Assembly (NCBI RefSeq): GCF_033095785.1
Contig: NZ_CP137134.1
Coordinates: 2,790,001-2,854,000 of the forward strand
Reading direction: 5' to 3'
DNA from: Nitrosospira sp. Is2
GTDB taxonomy: Bacteria > Pseudomonadota > Gammaproteobacteria > Burkholderiales > Nitrosomonadaceae
Length of the DNA stretch: 64,000 nt
Below are positions 17,841 through 27,656 of the stretch, in pieces. How positions within the stretch are numbered: the first letter of the stretch is position 1; every line of letters starts with the position of its first letter. The translations under genes and the position numbers were made by a program. The notes beneath the pieces are model-generated. The model was not told the DNA's origin, did not search any database, and worked only from the letters and a program-made list of their open reading frames with translations.

Positions 17841-20597
17841 TTGATTAAGTCTGCCCTGCCATTCAGCCGCTACCTGCAACGTTTACTGGAGAGTGAACCC
17901 GAGTTATTGCCCGATCTGGAGCAACACTTGGGTCACCCGTTTCTCCGGGACGAGATGCTCGCTCTTCTCAACGCTAACGCAAACAACACGAGAGATGAAG
18001 CGGGGTTGCACTACATCTTACGGAGCTTGCGCAAACGAGTAATGTCGCGTCTGGTGGTGCGTGATCTCGGCGGGCTGGCTAATCTTAAGGAAGTGATGAC
18101 GACAATGACCGATCTGGCCGAAGTTACCATCGCGTCCGCACTCGAACATCACCGACGGTGGTTGACTGATCCCGGCCGTTTCGGCCAACCCACCAGCGGG
18201 GGGAACAACAGCTCGAACCAGGGACTGCTGGTCGTCGCCATGGGGAAGCTTGGGGGGAATGAACTCAACGTTTCCTCGGACGTGGATCTGGTTTTTATAT
18301 ATCCGGAGGACGGCGAGACCAACGGTTACCGGCGTATCTCAAACCAGGATTTTTTTTCCCGTCTCGGGCGAAAACTGATTGGCAGCCTAAACGATATTAC
18401 GTCCGACGGATATGTTTTTCGCGTCGATATGCGCTTACGGCCTTATGGCGAAAGTGGCCCGTTGGTAATGAGCTTTGCCATGCTAGAAGAGTATTTTATT
18501 GCGCAGGGGCGGGAATGGGAACGGTACGCGTGGATCAAGGGCCGGGTCATAGCCGGTCCTGTAGCGGCAAGACAGCCGCTTGTGGAACAGATAATGCAAC
18601 CGTTCGTGTTCCGGAAGTATCTGGACTTCGGCGCCTACGAATCCATGCGGGCTCTTCACGCGCAAATCCGGCAGGAAGTGAACCGGCGGGAAATGCATGA
18701 GAATATCAAGCTTGGACCGGGCGGTATCCGCGAGGTGGAATTCATTGCGCAGGTATTTCAACTCATACGTGGCGGACGCGATATCGATCTTCGCATCCAG
18801 CCGACATTATTGATATTGCAGCGTCTGGGAGAAAAACAGCATCTGCCGGAAACAGCCGTCGCCGAACTGTCGGCCGCCTATTCCTTTCTGCGCAATCTCG
18901 AACACCGCTTGCAGTATCTTGATGATCAGCAGACCCAGACCCTACCTGATGATCCGGCGGATCAGGCGCTGATAGCACAGTCTATGGGCTTCCCGAAGTA
19001 TAACGAGTTTTTGCAGCGGCTTGAGAGTCATCGCGACAATGTTACTCGCCACTTCGAGAAGATTTTCGCACCGCGGCAGTCCAAAGCCCCCGATATGCTG
19101 ACATGGTTGTGGCAAGGAGAAGGGGAGGGTGGGGAGATTGCGGCCGAGGCCGTCTCCACGCAACTGGTCAAAATGGGGTTTGCCAACCCAAAAAACATGC
19201 TGGACCGTTTGAGCGAATTTCGTAAAAGCGCCCGGTATCGACAACTGCCAACGTCAAGTAAAACGCGAGTAGACACCCTTGTACCACTTCTTATTGAAGC
19301 GGCAGCCAGATTCCCGTCCGCTGATATTACGCTTGAGCGTTTGTTGGGATTGCTGGAGAACGTGAGCCGGCGTGCGGCCTATCTCGCACTACTGGGGGAG
19401 CATCCCCAAGCGGTGGAACGGGTAGCCAAGCTTGTGAGCGCGAGTCAATGGGCGAGCGAATATCTTGGACGCCATCCGATTTTGCTGGATGAGTTGCTTC
19501 ACCCCGGTGATGTCAAAAGCGCGCCCGACTGGTCCCGATCCAAGACCAGGTTGATTCATCAATTAAAGGACGCAGGTGGACCTTCGGGCGATGATCTCGA
19601 GCAACAGATGGATGTACTGCGCGACTTTCATCATTCCCGGATATTCCAATTGCTGGCCCAGGACTTGGAAGGAATGGTCCCTCTGGAAACGTTGAGCGAC
19701 TATTTGACCGATCTGGCGGATCTTATGCTTGAGAACGTGTTGCGACTGGCATGGGCAGGGTTGAGGAAGAAGCACCGGGAGGAGCCGGCTTTTGCAATTG
19801 TCGGCTACGGCAAACTGGGTGGAAAGGAACTCGGTTACGTGTCGGATCTCGATATCATTTTTTTGTATGACGATCCTCATCCTGATGCGCCGGAGATATA
19901 TGCTAGGCTGAGTCAGCGCATCAACTCCTGGCTTACCAGTTATACTTCAGCTGGATTGTTATATGAAACCGATTTACGCTTGCGCCCCAACGGCAGCAGT
20001 GGTTTGCTGGTGAGTTCGATCGAAGCTTTTGATCAATATCAGCGGAACCAGGCATGGGTCTGGGAGCATCAGGCGTTAACCCGGGCGCGTTTCGTAACTG
20101 GTGATACTCAGGTGGGAAAAACGTTTGAACGTATCCGCGACGAGGTTCTTCGCCAGCCACGCGAGTTGCCGGCACTCAAGCGCGACGTGCTGGCGATGCG
20201 GCAAAAGATGTTGGAAGCCCATCCCAATTCAAGCGGACTTTTTGACGTAAAGCATGACCGTGGCGGTATTATTGACGTTGAATTCGTCGTGCAGTATCTG
20301 ATTCTGGGTTACGCGTGCGAGCATCCCGGACTGACAGAAAATATCGGCAATATAGCCCTGCTAAAACTGGCATCAAATCTCGGGCTTATCCGTAGGGAAA
20401 CCGGCGAAAGGGCTCTGAGTGCCTACCGGGAATTCCGGCGCGTGCAACATCGATTAAGATTGAGCGGGGACGCAAACCTGACGGGGCCGGCCTCAATGGG
20501 TAACAAATCACAAAAATTTGTGCGGGTCGAAGTAGAACAGTTTGGTATCAGCATCGCCGCAGTGCTGCAGCTATGGGATGAAGTGTTAACCCCTTAA
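17841..20597 (+). CDS. glnE: Bifunctional glutamine synthetase adenylyltransferase/deadenylase
   Basis: GlnE adenylylates and deadenylylates glutamine synthetase in response to PII and glutamine, matching nitrogen assimilation to supply. The 918-residue protein shows the duplicated nucleotidyltransferase design. The deadenylase half has VVAMGKLGGNELNVSSDVDL (about residues 131-150) and the adenylylase half has IVGYGKLGGKELGYVSDLDI (about residues 653-672). The start is a TTG at 17841: the frame stops upstream at 17808 with no ATG or GTG between, and MIKSALPFSRYLQRLL fits the family. It stands alone, divergent from yhdP. Confidence 0.92.
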   Translation: MIKSALPFSRYLQRLLESEPELLPDLEQHLGHPFLRDEMLALLNANANNTRDEAGLHYILRSLRKRVMSRLVVRDLGGLANLKEVMTTMTDLAEVTIASALEHHRRWLTDPGRFGQPTSGGNNSSNQGLLVVAMGKLGGNELNVSSDVDLVFIYPEDGETNGYRRISNQDFFSRLGRKLIGSLNDITSDGYVFRVDMRLRPYGESGPLVMSFAMLEEYFIAQGREWERYAWIKGRVIAGPVAARQPLVEQIMQPFVFRKYLDFGAYESMRALHAQIRQEVNRREMHENIKLGPGGIREVEFIAQVFQLIRGGRDIDLRIQPTLLILQRLGEKQHLPETAVAELSAAYSFLRNLEHRLQYLDDQQTQTLPDDPADQALIAQSMGFPKYNEFLQRLESHRDNVTRHFEKIFAPRQSKAPDMLTWLWQGEGEGGEIAAEAVSTQLVKMGFANPKNMLDRLSEFRKSARYRQLPTSSKTRVDTLVPLLIEAAARFPSADITLERLLGLLENVSRRAAYLALLGEHPQAVERVAKLVSASQWASEYLGRHPILLDELLHPGDVKSAPDWSRSKTRLIHQLKDAGGPSGDDLEQQMDVLRDFHHSRIFQLLAQDLEGMVPLETLSDYLTDLADLMLENVLRLAWAGLRKKHREEPAFAIVGYGKLGGKELGYVSDLDIIFLYDDPHPDAPEIYARLSQRINSWLTSYTSAGLLYETDLRLRPNGSSGLLVSSIEAFDQYQRNQAWVWEHQALTRARFVTGDTQVGKTFERIRDEVLRQPRELPALKRDVLAMRQKMLEAHPNSSGLFDVKHDRGGIIDVEFVVQYLILGYACEHPGLTENIGNIALLKLASNLGLIRRETGERALSAYREFRRVQHRLRLSGDANLTGPASMGNKSQKFVRVEVEQFGISIAAVLQLWDEVLTP

Positions 20598-20845
20598 CCT
20601 TCCCGCCTCTCGCATCGATACGTCATCTGGTCATAAGTTGGCGGACTCCCGTTTTATTCTTTTACTACCGCATGCCGGATTTTCTCGGTCGGCCGTGCTC
20701 AATAACATGAATTTTCGCTCTCCCGGCTTCCATGACCGGCATGTTGCTGTGCGCGCCTTGGCACCCATTCCTGCCCCCGCTGCGCCATTTTTAGTTGAGA
20801 AATGCGTTAGAATACGCGCGTCCCAATCCTTTCCGGAGTTTGTGA

Positions 20846-21766
20846 ATGTCAATGGCTGACCGTGACGGTGTAATCTGGAGCGATGGTAAAATTATTCCGT
20901 GGCGTGATGCGACTACACATGTGCTTACACACACGCTGCATTATGGAATGGGTGTGTTTGAGGGCGTGCGTGCTTACGAGACGCCGCGCGGGCCAGCGAT
21001 TTTCCGCCTGAAGGAGCATACCAACCGTTTGTTCAACTCGGCGCATATTTTCATGATGAAAATGCCCTATGACCAGACAACTCTGATGCAAGCCCAGTTG
21101 GATATGGTAAGGCAGAACAAGCTGCAATCATGTTATATCCGCCCAATTGTTTTTTACGGCTCGGAAGCCATGGGGATTTCAGCTAAAACGCTCTCGGTGC
21201 ATGTCGCCATTGCAGCATGGCCCTGGGGCGCATACCTTGGCAGCGATGGTCTGGAAAATGGCATTCGAGTCAAGACGTCGTCGTTTACGCGACATCATGT
21301 GAATGTCAACATGTGCCGTGCCAAGTCTGTCACGACCTATGCTAATTCCATACTGGCCCATCAGGAGGTAGCTCACGACGGATATGATGAGGCGCTTTTG
21401 CTGGATGTAGATGGCTACGTGGCGGAGGGAGCGGGGGAAAACATATTTATTGTCAAGCAAGGCAAATTGTATACTCCCGACATGACTTCGTGCCTCGACG
21501 GCATAACCCGTGCTTCTATTGTAGAACTGGCGGGAGAGATTGGAATTCCGGTAATTGAAAAGCGGATTACACGCGACGAGGTGTATTGCGCAGATGAGGC
21601 TTTTTTTACGGGTACAGCGGCGGAAGTAACGCCCATTCGGGAACTGGATAACCGGAAAATTGGCAACGGAACGCGCGGCCCCGTTACGGCCCGACTACAG
21701 GGCATGTTTTTCGACTGCGTTAGCGGCAAGACCGACAGTCATGCTGACTGGCTCACGTATGTTTGA
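20846..21766 (+). CDS. ilvE: Branched-chain amino acid aminotransferase
   Basis: This cytoplasmic class IV PLP aminotransferase carries out the last step of valine, leucine and isoleucine synthesis. The 306 residues include THTLHYGMGVFEGVRAYE near the N-terminus, the PLP lysine in CRAKSVTTYANS (about residue 158), and GAGENIFIVK and FFTGTAAEVTPI in the C-terminal half. The ATG at 20846 follows GGAG by seven bases; the next ATG at 20852 is possible. It is followed after 52 bases by the CHCC zinc-finger gene, a pairing common in betaproteobacteria. Confidence 0.94.
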   Translation: MSMADRDGVIWSDGKIIPWRDATTHVLTHTLHYGMGVFEGVRAYETPRGPAIFRLKEHTNRLFNSAHIFMMKMPYDQTTLMQAQLDMVRQNKLQSCYIRPIVFYGSEAMGISAKTLSVHVAIAAWPWGAYLGSDGLENGIRVKTSSFTRHHVNVNMCRAKSVTTYANSILAHQEVAHDGYDEALLLDVDGYVAEGAGENIFIVKQGKLYTPDMTSCLDGITRASIVELAGEIGIPVIEKRITRDEVYCADEAFFTGTAAEVTPIRELDNRKIGNGTRGPVTARLQGMFFDCVSGKTDSHADWLTYV

Positions 21767-21818
21767 TGATCCACTCTATGTCATCCAAATAAGAAAATAA
21801 GAAAATAAGGGAATATCG

Positions 21819-22025
21819 ATGCAGAATCAGGCCACCGATAACAAACAGCGTGAAATTGAGGTTACTGCCGATGATTTACCGCTTCACTGCCCCATGCCAT
21901 CCATGCTGTTATGGAATTCGCACCCGCGCGTATTTCTGCCGATAGAAAACACGGGCGAGGCGCTGTGCCCATATTGCGGAACGCGCTACGTGCTCAAGGG
22001 CGGGGCGGTTGCAGGTCACCATTAA
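21819..22025 (+). CDS. CHCC zinc-finger domain protein
   Basis: This 68-residue cytoplasmic protein has the zf-CHCC fold. The four zinc ligands are Cys and His in LHCPMPSMLLWNSHPRVFLP and the two Cys of ALCPYCGTRYVL. The family includes the mitochondrial complex I accessory subunit NDUFS6. Its bacterial function is not established. It shares a transcript with ilvE and is followed by a hairpin terminator. The nuo operon lies 30 kb away, so any link to complex I is only suggestive. Confidence 0.85.
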   Translation: MQNQATDNKQREIEVTADDLPLHCPMPSMLLWNSHPRVFLPIENTGEALCPYCGTRYVLKGGAVAGHH

Positions 22026-22128
22026 ATTTTCCAGCTTGGCTAACCCTTGTAGATTGTGATTTTACCAAGGGATTCGCTATTCCTTCATGCCCGCCCGCCT
22101 TGTCTGCCCACCAGTCGATCCCTCCACA

Positions 22129-22148
22129 GCCTATCGGAGGCTTTTTCG
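22129..22148 (+). terminator. Rho-independent terminator after ilvE and the zinc-finger gene
   Basis: The stem AGCCT/AGGCT with loop ATCGG is followed at once by five T residues. The position, about 100 bases after the zinc-finger gene and 83 before the phosphomannomutase gene, fits the end of the ilvE operon. Confidence 0.65.
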
Positions 22149-22230
22149 TTCTGGAGTGCCGAGCGCTATTGAAAGGAGCGCGTATTGTCCCGTCTGAATT
22201 GGCCGGCTCACTATTTCCATATATATCATC

Positions 22231-23607
22231 ATGCATAAACTTCCGCACGAAATCTTCAAGGCCTATGACATCAGGGGCGTTTTCCAAAAAACCCTAACCG
22301 CAGAACTGGTTGAGGCTATCGGACACGCTATCGGCTCTGAAGCGCAGGCGCGCGGGATCTCATCAATCGCGATCGGCCGGGATGGCAGATTATCAGGTCC
22401 GGAGCTTGCAAATGCGCTGGCGAGAGGCCTGCAAAAGAGTGGAGTTGATGTAATAGACGTGGGCATGGTTGCTACCCCTATGCTCTACTTCGCCGCGCAC
22501 ACACTGTGCAATTATTCTGGTGTCATGGTGACTGGCAGTCACAATCCTCCGGACTATAATGGTCTAAAAATGGTGCTAGGTGGTGAAACTTTAGCTGCAG
22601 AGGCGATCCAGGGCTTGCGCGCGCGCCTCGAATATGATGACTTCACATACGGTAGCGGCGAGTATCGCGAGCACGACATTGCTGAGACATATCTCCGGCG
22701 CATCACTGCAGACGTACGGCTGAAGCGTCCTATGAAAATAATAGTTGATTGCGGCAATGGCGTGCCTGGCGCGTTCGCACCCACGCTATATCGCAGACTA
22801 GGGTGCGAGGTAACCGAGCTGTTTTGTGAGGTCGATGGTACTTTTCCTCATCATCATCCAGACCCGTCCGTACCCGAGAATCTGAGAGACCTCATCCGTG
22901 CGCTTAAAACCACCGACGCCGAATTAGGACTTGCTTTCGACGGTGATGGTGATCGCGTCGGGGTGGTAACCAAAAGCGGCGCGATTATTTATCCGGACAG
23001 GCAGTTGATGTTCTTGGCGGCTGATGTATTGTCAAGAAATCCGGGGGGGAAAATCATTTTCGATGTGAAATGTACTCGAAATCTGGCACCGTGGATTCAG
23101 CAACACGGCGGCGAGCCCATCATGTGGAAAACGGGGCATTCGTTTATCAAGGGGAAGTTGAGAGAAACCGATGCGTTGCTGGCCGGGGAAATGAGCGGCC
23201 ACATATTTTTCAATGAACGCTGGTATGGATTTGATGACGGCCTTTATGCAGGCGCCCGTCTGCTCGAACTACTCAGTTTCCACGCAGATATCGACGAGCA
23301 ATTCGCCGCAATTCCCGACGCGCTGAGTACGCCGGAGTTGCAGATCAGATTGAGCGAGGGAGAGAACTACGCGGTTATCGCACGACTGCAAAATACTGCG
23401 CGCTTTGATAACCCTGAAAACATTGTCACTACGGATGGATTGCGGGTGGAGTATAAGGACGGTTTCGGCTTGGCGCGGTCATCGAATACCATGCCCGTGA
23501 TCGTGCTCCGCTTTGAGGCCGACAATGAGACCGCATTAAAGCGCATACAGGAGGATTTTCGTAGGGTCATTTTACAGGCTAAGCCAGATGCGGAATTGCC
23601 ATATTAA
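22231..23607 (+). CDS. algC: Phosphomannomutase/phosphoglucomutase
   Basis: This cytoplasmic alpha-D-phosphohexomutase of 458 residues interconverts the 6- and 1-phosphates of mannose or glucose for polysaccharide, LPS and glycogen synthesis. The phosphoserine loop MVTGSHNPPDYNG has Ser103. The magnesium loop is FDGDGDRVG (about residues 237-245), the sugar-specificity loop is GEMSGHIFFNE, and the C-terminal phosphate-binding domain is present. The full four-domain structure fits AlgC/ManB-type enzymes. The N-terminus MHKLPHEIFKAYDIRG is family-typical. The gene stands alone between two intergenic gaps. Confidence 0.9.
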   Translation: MHKLPHEIFKAYDIRGVFQKTLTAELVEAIGHAIGSEAQARGISSIAIGRDGRLSGPELANALARGLQKSGVDVIDVGMVATPMLYFAAHTLCNYSGVMVTGSHNPPDYNGLKMVLGGETLAAEAIQGLRARLEYDDFTYGSGEYREHDIAETYLRRITADVRLKRPMKIIVDCGNGVPGAFAPTLYRRLGCEVTELFCEVDGTFPHHHPDPSVPENLRDLIRALKTTDAELGLAFDGDGDRVGVVTKSGAIIYPDRQLMFLAADVLSRNPGGKIIFDVKCTRNLAPWIQQHGGEPIMWKTGHSFIKGKLRETDALLAGEMSGHIFFNERWYGFDDGLYAGARLLELLSFHADIDEQFAAIPDALSTPELQIRLSEGENYAVIARLQNTARFDNPENIVTTDGLRVEYKDGFGLARSSNTMPVIVLRFEADNETALKRIQEDFRRVILQAKPDAELPY

Positions 23608-23758
23608 CGTGATTGAATGAAAGGAGAGGTTGCTATATTTCTGCCAGTGCGACGTATCGGCTTTAATTGTCGCCGAACCGTGCAGATGAATGGAATTATT
23701 TGGAAAGGTTCCACCGCCGTCGGGCGTATGGAGTATGGAAAAACATTATTATTGAATT

Positions 23759-24295
23759 GTGATGATGAGCCTGGGAGAAATTAAAAAAGTTAATGTCTTG
23801 TTTGTTTGCATGGGTAACATCTGTCGTTCACCCACAGCGGAGGCCGTATTCAGACAACAGGTCAAAGCCGCTGGCTTCGAGAAAATGATTTACATCGACT
23901 CGGCAGGTACACATGATTATCATATCGGCGCACCGCCGGACGAAAGAGCACAGAAAGCGGCAGTACGCCGCGGTTATGAAACAAACGACCTACGCGCTCG
24001 CCAAGTAAGCGAAAAAGACTTCGATTTTTTTCATTATATCCTGGCGATGGATAGAGCCAATCTTGCTGTACTCAAGCGTGAGTGCCCTCCTGAACACAGC
24101 CATAAGCTTGCGTTGCTGATGCAGTATAGCGATAAATTTTCGCATGATTTGGAAGAGGTGCCTGATCCCTATTTTGGGGGAAATCAGGGGTTCGAACACG
24201 TCTTGAATATGGTGGAAGACGCGGGGCGCGGATTGCTTAGCCGGATCCGCCAGCAACTGGAACACGATCCGGTACAGCACGGTACTTACCGTTAA
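23759..24295 (+). CDS. Low-molecular-weight protein tyrosine phosphatase
   Basis: This cytoplasmic phosphatase has the CX5R signature as C-M-G-N-I-C-R in VLFVCMGNICRSPTAEA (Cys17 nucleophile, Arg23). The general-acid Asp is in VPDPYFGG (about residue 139). At 178 residues it is slightly longer than most family members at both ends. Three consecutive start options exist (ATGATGAG), so the first few residues are uncertain. No tyrosine kinase or capsule gene is adjacent, so its target is unknown; the group includes phosphatases acting on exopolysaccharide kinases. Confidence 0.9.
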   Translation: MMMSLGEIKKVNVLFVCMGNICRSPTAEAVFRQQVKAAGFEKMIYIDSAGTHDYHIGAPPDERAQKAAVRRGYETNDLRARQVSEKDFDFFHYILAMDRANLAVLKRECPPEHSHKLALLMQYSDKFSHDLEEVPDPYFGGNQGFEHVLNMVEDAGRGLLSRIRQQLEHDPVQHGTYR

Positions 24296-24359
24296 ATTCA
24301 TTTTGCGCGCTATGCCAATTACGTGGACGAGCGTTCGAAAATTGTCCGGTGGGCTCTGA

Positions 24360-24400
24360 CTCTGAAAATCGCGGGAGTCCATGTCCGCGCTTTTTCAGAG
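24360..24400. terminator. Hairpin terminator between the phosphatase gene and rne
   Basis: The arms CTCTGAAAA (24360-24368) and TTTTCAGAG (24392-24400) pair. Inner arms CGCGG and CCGCG surround a 10-base loop. The A-run and T-run flanks make it usable in both directions, as expected between convergent genes. Confidence 0.6.
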
Positions 24401-24419
24401 GTCCCTTAGGATGCAATCT

Positions 24420-27245
24420 TCACTTATGCGTTTCGACTTGCACTAACGGCTCATCCGGTTCCACGGCCGGAGCCGATGGAACTCTTTTTCGGCGACGTTG
24501 CGGCAGTAACGGTTCCTCAGCTGAACCCGGTTCGACGGGCTTTATTTTTTCGGGAATAGTCTCAACCATGACGAGACCGCTCGCGACCAGATCCAGGGGT
24601 TCTATTACCGGGGGTGGCTTGGGAGTAGGTAATTCTTGTCCTTCCGTGTAAGGATGTTCGGCAACTTGCGTTGCAGGTTTTTCCTGCTGTATTCCGATTG
24701 CTTCGACTGCTTCGACCGCTTTGACTGCTTCAACCCTTTCGACTGTTTCGACTGTTTCGAGTTTTTCTGCTTTTTCAGTCTCAGCAGGCTCAAGCAGCGT
24801 TCCTGAACCAGAGACGGGAAGGCCTGGAGTGAGCTCGGGGACAGGCTCTTGAACAGGTTCCTCTCGGTCCGACCCAGCTTCACGCCGCCCGCCTGCCGGT
24901 TCTGCCTGTGCCGCGTCAGAGGCTGCCGGTACAATTACATCCACAGCCTCCTCTACGGATAAAGATTCAGAATGGGGGCTGACTTCTTGGCCGGAAAGTG
25001 TCATCTCCTCTAGCGATAGAGGAGGAGTCAGAGCGACTGTTGAAGGCTCCGGGGGTGGTGCGGAAATGATTGCCGGCACCGGACCTGCATCCATTACCTC
25101 GGCCGGTTTACCTTCTCGCGCAGGCCGATCCGAACGTTCGGCTCGTTCGCGCTGTCTTCCCCCACGACGCCGGCGTCGCCCCCCTTCTTCGCTTTGCTGA
25201 GAGCCTTGTAAGCCCTCCTGAGCAGCAGGCTGTTCCTCTGCCGGCAATTTGCCCTCGGAACGTGTCTTCTCGTCCCGCGGTGGACGTGGATGTTTTTTTT
25301 GCGCGAATCGTTCACTCTGCAGTTTGACCTCGGTGCGCTCGGGACGCTGAGGCACGTCATGGGTTGAGCCTAAAGCATCGTCCGCGTTGATGCTTCGTTC
25401 GCCCCGGTGATCGCCCACGCGTTGGGGAGTCCGCAGCGATTTCTCATTTTCCTCGCGCCCTTCGCGTCCACGTTCTCGCCGTACTCGTCCGCGCTCCGGC
25501 CGTTGCGCCACTGTAGTGGCCGGAGCCGGCCGCACTTGTTTTTCCGCTCCCCCCATTTGCTTGAACCAGCCGAATATTTTATCCACAAAGGATATTTGCT
25601 CGGGTTCGTATTGCGGTTTTGGCGCTCGTATCGGCGCGGGTTGTGACGGCGTGATACCCCGCACCGCTGCTTGTTGGCGAACTGGCTTGGCGTCTGGCGC
25701 AATTGATGGCAAAGCAACGTCCTGAGCCGGTTTTTCTACCATCTGATAGCTGGTTTGAATTTCGCTAAGCTTTACATCGTCATGACGCAAGCGAGTAATG
25801 CTGTAGTTCGGCGTTTCAAGATGAACGTTCGGGATCAGTACCACATTTACTTTTAATCTCGCTTCAACTGCATGGATTTCCGACCGTTTCTCGTTTAGCA
25901 AATAGGTGGCGACGCCTACCGGCACTTGGGCATGAAGTACGGCGGTATTCTCTTTCATCGCTTCTTCCTCGATAATCCTGAGGATATGCAATGCAGAAGA
26001 GTCAGTGCCGCGAATATGACCGGTCCCGTGGCAGCGAGGGCATGTGATATAGCTGCCCTCGCCCAGCGAAGGACGTAAGCGCTGGCGTGACAGTTCGAGT
26101 AAACCGAAGCGGGAAATTTTGCCCATCTGAACACGCGCGCGATCATAACGCAGCGCTTCATGCAACCGGTTCTCCACCTCGCGCTGATTGCGCGCTACTT
26201 CCATGTCGATGAAGTCGATCACCACCAGTCCGCCCAGATCCCGAAGACGCAATTGCCGTGCGATTTCATCTGCAGCTTCAAGATTCGTATGGAGTGCGGT
26301 CTGCTCAATATCTGAACCGCGAGTGGCTCGTGCAGAATTTACGTCCACGGACACCAGCGCCTCGGTGTGATCAATAATGATTGCGCCGCCGGAAGGCAGC
26401 GTGACCTGCCGCGAATAGGCAGTCTCAATCTGGTGCTCGATTTGAAACCGGGAGAATAGCGGAACATCGTCGCGATAGAGCTTGACGCGGCCCACGTTAG
26501 CGGGCATGACATGGCTCATGAACTGGCATGCCTGTTCGTAAATACTTTCCGTATCAATCAGGATCTCTCCGATCTCCTGGTGAAAGTAATCACGAATTGC
26601 ACGTATTACCAAGCTGCTTTCCTGGTATATCAGAAAAGCGCCGCTTTGACTTTTGGAGGCGTCTTCGATGGCGCGCCAAAGCTGGAGCAAATAATTCAGA
26701 TCCCACTGCAACTCTTCTTCGCTACGACCTATGCCAGCAGTCCGAGCGATAATACTCATTCCTGCGGGGATACTCAATTTCGACATGACATCGCGCAATT
26801 CAGCGCGATCTTCCCCCTCTATTCGCCGCGATACCCCTCCACCGCGAGGGTTGTTGGGCATCAGGACCAAATAACGGCCGGCGAGGGAGATATAGGTGGT
26901 AAGAGCGGCCCCCTTCGTTCCACGCTCATCCTTGTCCACCTGAACGATGAGTTCCTGGCCCTCATGAAGCGCATCTTGAATGCGGGTTCTCGCCGGTTCC
27001 GCGCTTTCCTTGAAGTACGAGCGGGATATTTCCTTGAATGGAAGAAACCCGTGCCGTTCGCCGCCATACTCGACAAAAGCGGCTTCAAGGCTGGGCTCAA
27101 GACGGGTGATGACTCCTTTGTATATATTACTTTTGCGTTGTTCCTTGCCAGCAGACTCAATGTCAAGATCGATCAGCTTTTGGCCATCGACAATAGCGAC
27201 ACGAAGCTCTTCCGGCTGTGTCGCGTTAAATAGCATGCGTTTCAT
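24420..27245 (-). CDS. rne: Ribonuclease E
   Basis: This endoribonuclease initiates mRNA decay and processes rRNA and tRNA. The catalytic half has an S1 RNA-binding domain (about residues 37-118), the DNase I-like site with Asp in ALVSVDVNSARAT and VVIDFIDMEV, and the zinc-link CPRCHGTGHIRG. The C-terminal half (about residues 500-941) is low-complexity and probably disordered, with an Arg-rich RNA-binding patch (GGRRRRRGGRQRER) and a tandem Val-Glu-Ala/Thr repeat. The 941-residue length fits RNase E rather than the shorter RNase G. The ATG follows GGGAGG. It is divergent from rluC, as in enterobacteria. Confidence 0.93.
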   Translation of the reverse strand: MKRMLFNATQPEELRVAIVDGQKLIDLDIESAGKEQRKSNIYKGVITRLEPSLEAAFVEYGGERHGFLPFKEISRSYFKESAEPARTRIQDALHEGQELIVQVDKDERGTKGAALTTYISLAGRYLVLMPNNPRGGGVSRRIEGEDRAELRDVMSKLSIPAGMSIIARTAGIGRSEEELQWDLNYLLQLWRAIEDASKSQSGAFLIYQESSLVIRAIRDYFHQEIGEILIDTESIYEQACQFMSHVMPANVGRVKLYRDDVPLFSRFQIEHQIETAYSRQVTLPSGGAIIIDHTEALVSVDVNSARATRGSDIEQTALHTNLEAADEIARQLRLRDLGGLVVIDFIDMEVARNQREVENRLHEALRYDRARVQMGKISRFGLLELSRQRLRPSLGEGSYITCPRCHGTGHIRGTDSSALHILRIIEEEAMKENTAVLHAQVPVGVATYLLNEKRSEIHAVEARLKVNVVLIPNVHLETPNYSITRLRHDDVKLSEIQTSYQMVEKPAQDVALPSIAPDAKPVRQQAAVRGITPSQPAPIRAPKPQYEPEQISFVDKIFGWFKQMGGAEKQVRPAPATTVAQRPERGRVRRERGREGREENEKSLRTPQRVGDHRGERSINADDALGSTHDVPQRPERTEVKLQSERFAQKKHPRPPRDEKTRSEGKLPAEEQPAAQEGLQGSQQSEEGGRRRRRGGRQRERAERSDRPAREGKPAEVMDAGPVPAIISAPPPEPSTVALTPPLSLEEMTLSGQEVSPHSESLSVEEAVDVIVPAASDAAQAEPAGGRREAGSDREEPVQEPVPELTPGLPVSGSGTLLEPAETEKAEKLETVETVERVEAVKAVEAVEAIGIQQEKPATQVAEHPYTEGQELPTPKPPPVIEPLDLVASGLVMVETIPEKIKPVEPGSAEEPLLPQRRRKRVPSAPAVEPDEPLVQVETHK
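24701..24772 (-). repeat. Nine-base tandem repeat inside rne
   Basis: About eight imperfect copies of a nine-base unit (consensus TTTCGACTG on the plus strand) lie end to end. In the rne frame they encode repeated V-E-T or V-E-A triplets (LETVETVERVEAVKAVEAVE). Copy number could vary by slippage without breaking the frame. Confidence 0.75.
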
Positions 27246-27656
27246 TATATGCCTCCCGCGCTCTGGTCACGGGTAGACAGCCTACGCGCAAGGGAAACAA
27301 ATATCCTTACACGTATAAGAGAATATTTAGTCAGGCAACTTGATCATGGTGTCGGGCTGCGTATAAAAGATGACGATGACTATTTCTCTGGCTTGTCACT
27401 GAGGCCCTGCTTTTCTTGAAGCAGAACCTGGAATTAGTTTCAATCAGGTTTCGACTATGGCAGCCCGCGAACAGGCGCTACGAAACTGAAAACTGAAATC
27501 GACGTGTGCTTTGAGCGCGTAAATCCATTACTATCGCTACTTTATTGGTGAGCGACTTTAACCAGATTTTCGGAGTCGGCTCTTGTCCATGTGGGACAAA
27601 ATCCCATCAACAGCGCCATTTTGCGCACCGGATAAAGGATAGGCTGGAACTCCGAT
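27246..27656. other. Divergent leader region between rne and rluC
   Basis: About 410 bases with no gene lie between the divergent rne and rluC start codons. In enterobacteria the long rne 5' leader mediates autoregulation by RNase E; the similar length here allows the same, but no structural match was checked. Promoters for both genes are expected here. A TTGCCT/TACGTG pair spaced 17 bases on the minus strand near 27310-27345 is weak. Confidence 0.45.

Noticed and set aside
23617..23781. 54-codon ORF overlapping the start of the tyrosine phosphatase
   Set aside because: No family resemblance; it overlaps a clear gene and no strong evidence of translation is visible.
26511..27233. 240-codon ORF antisense to rne
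   Set aside because: It is opposite the conserved catalytic half of RNase E.
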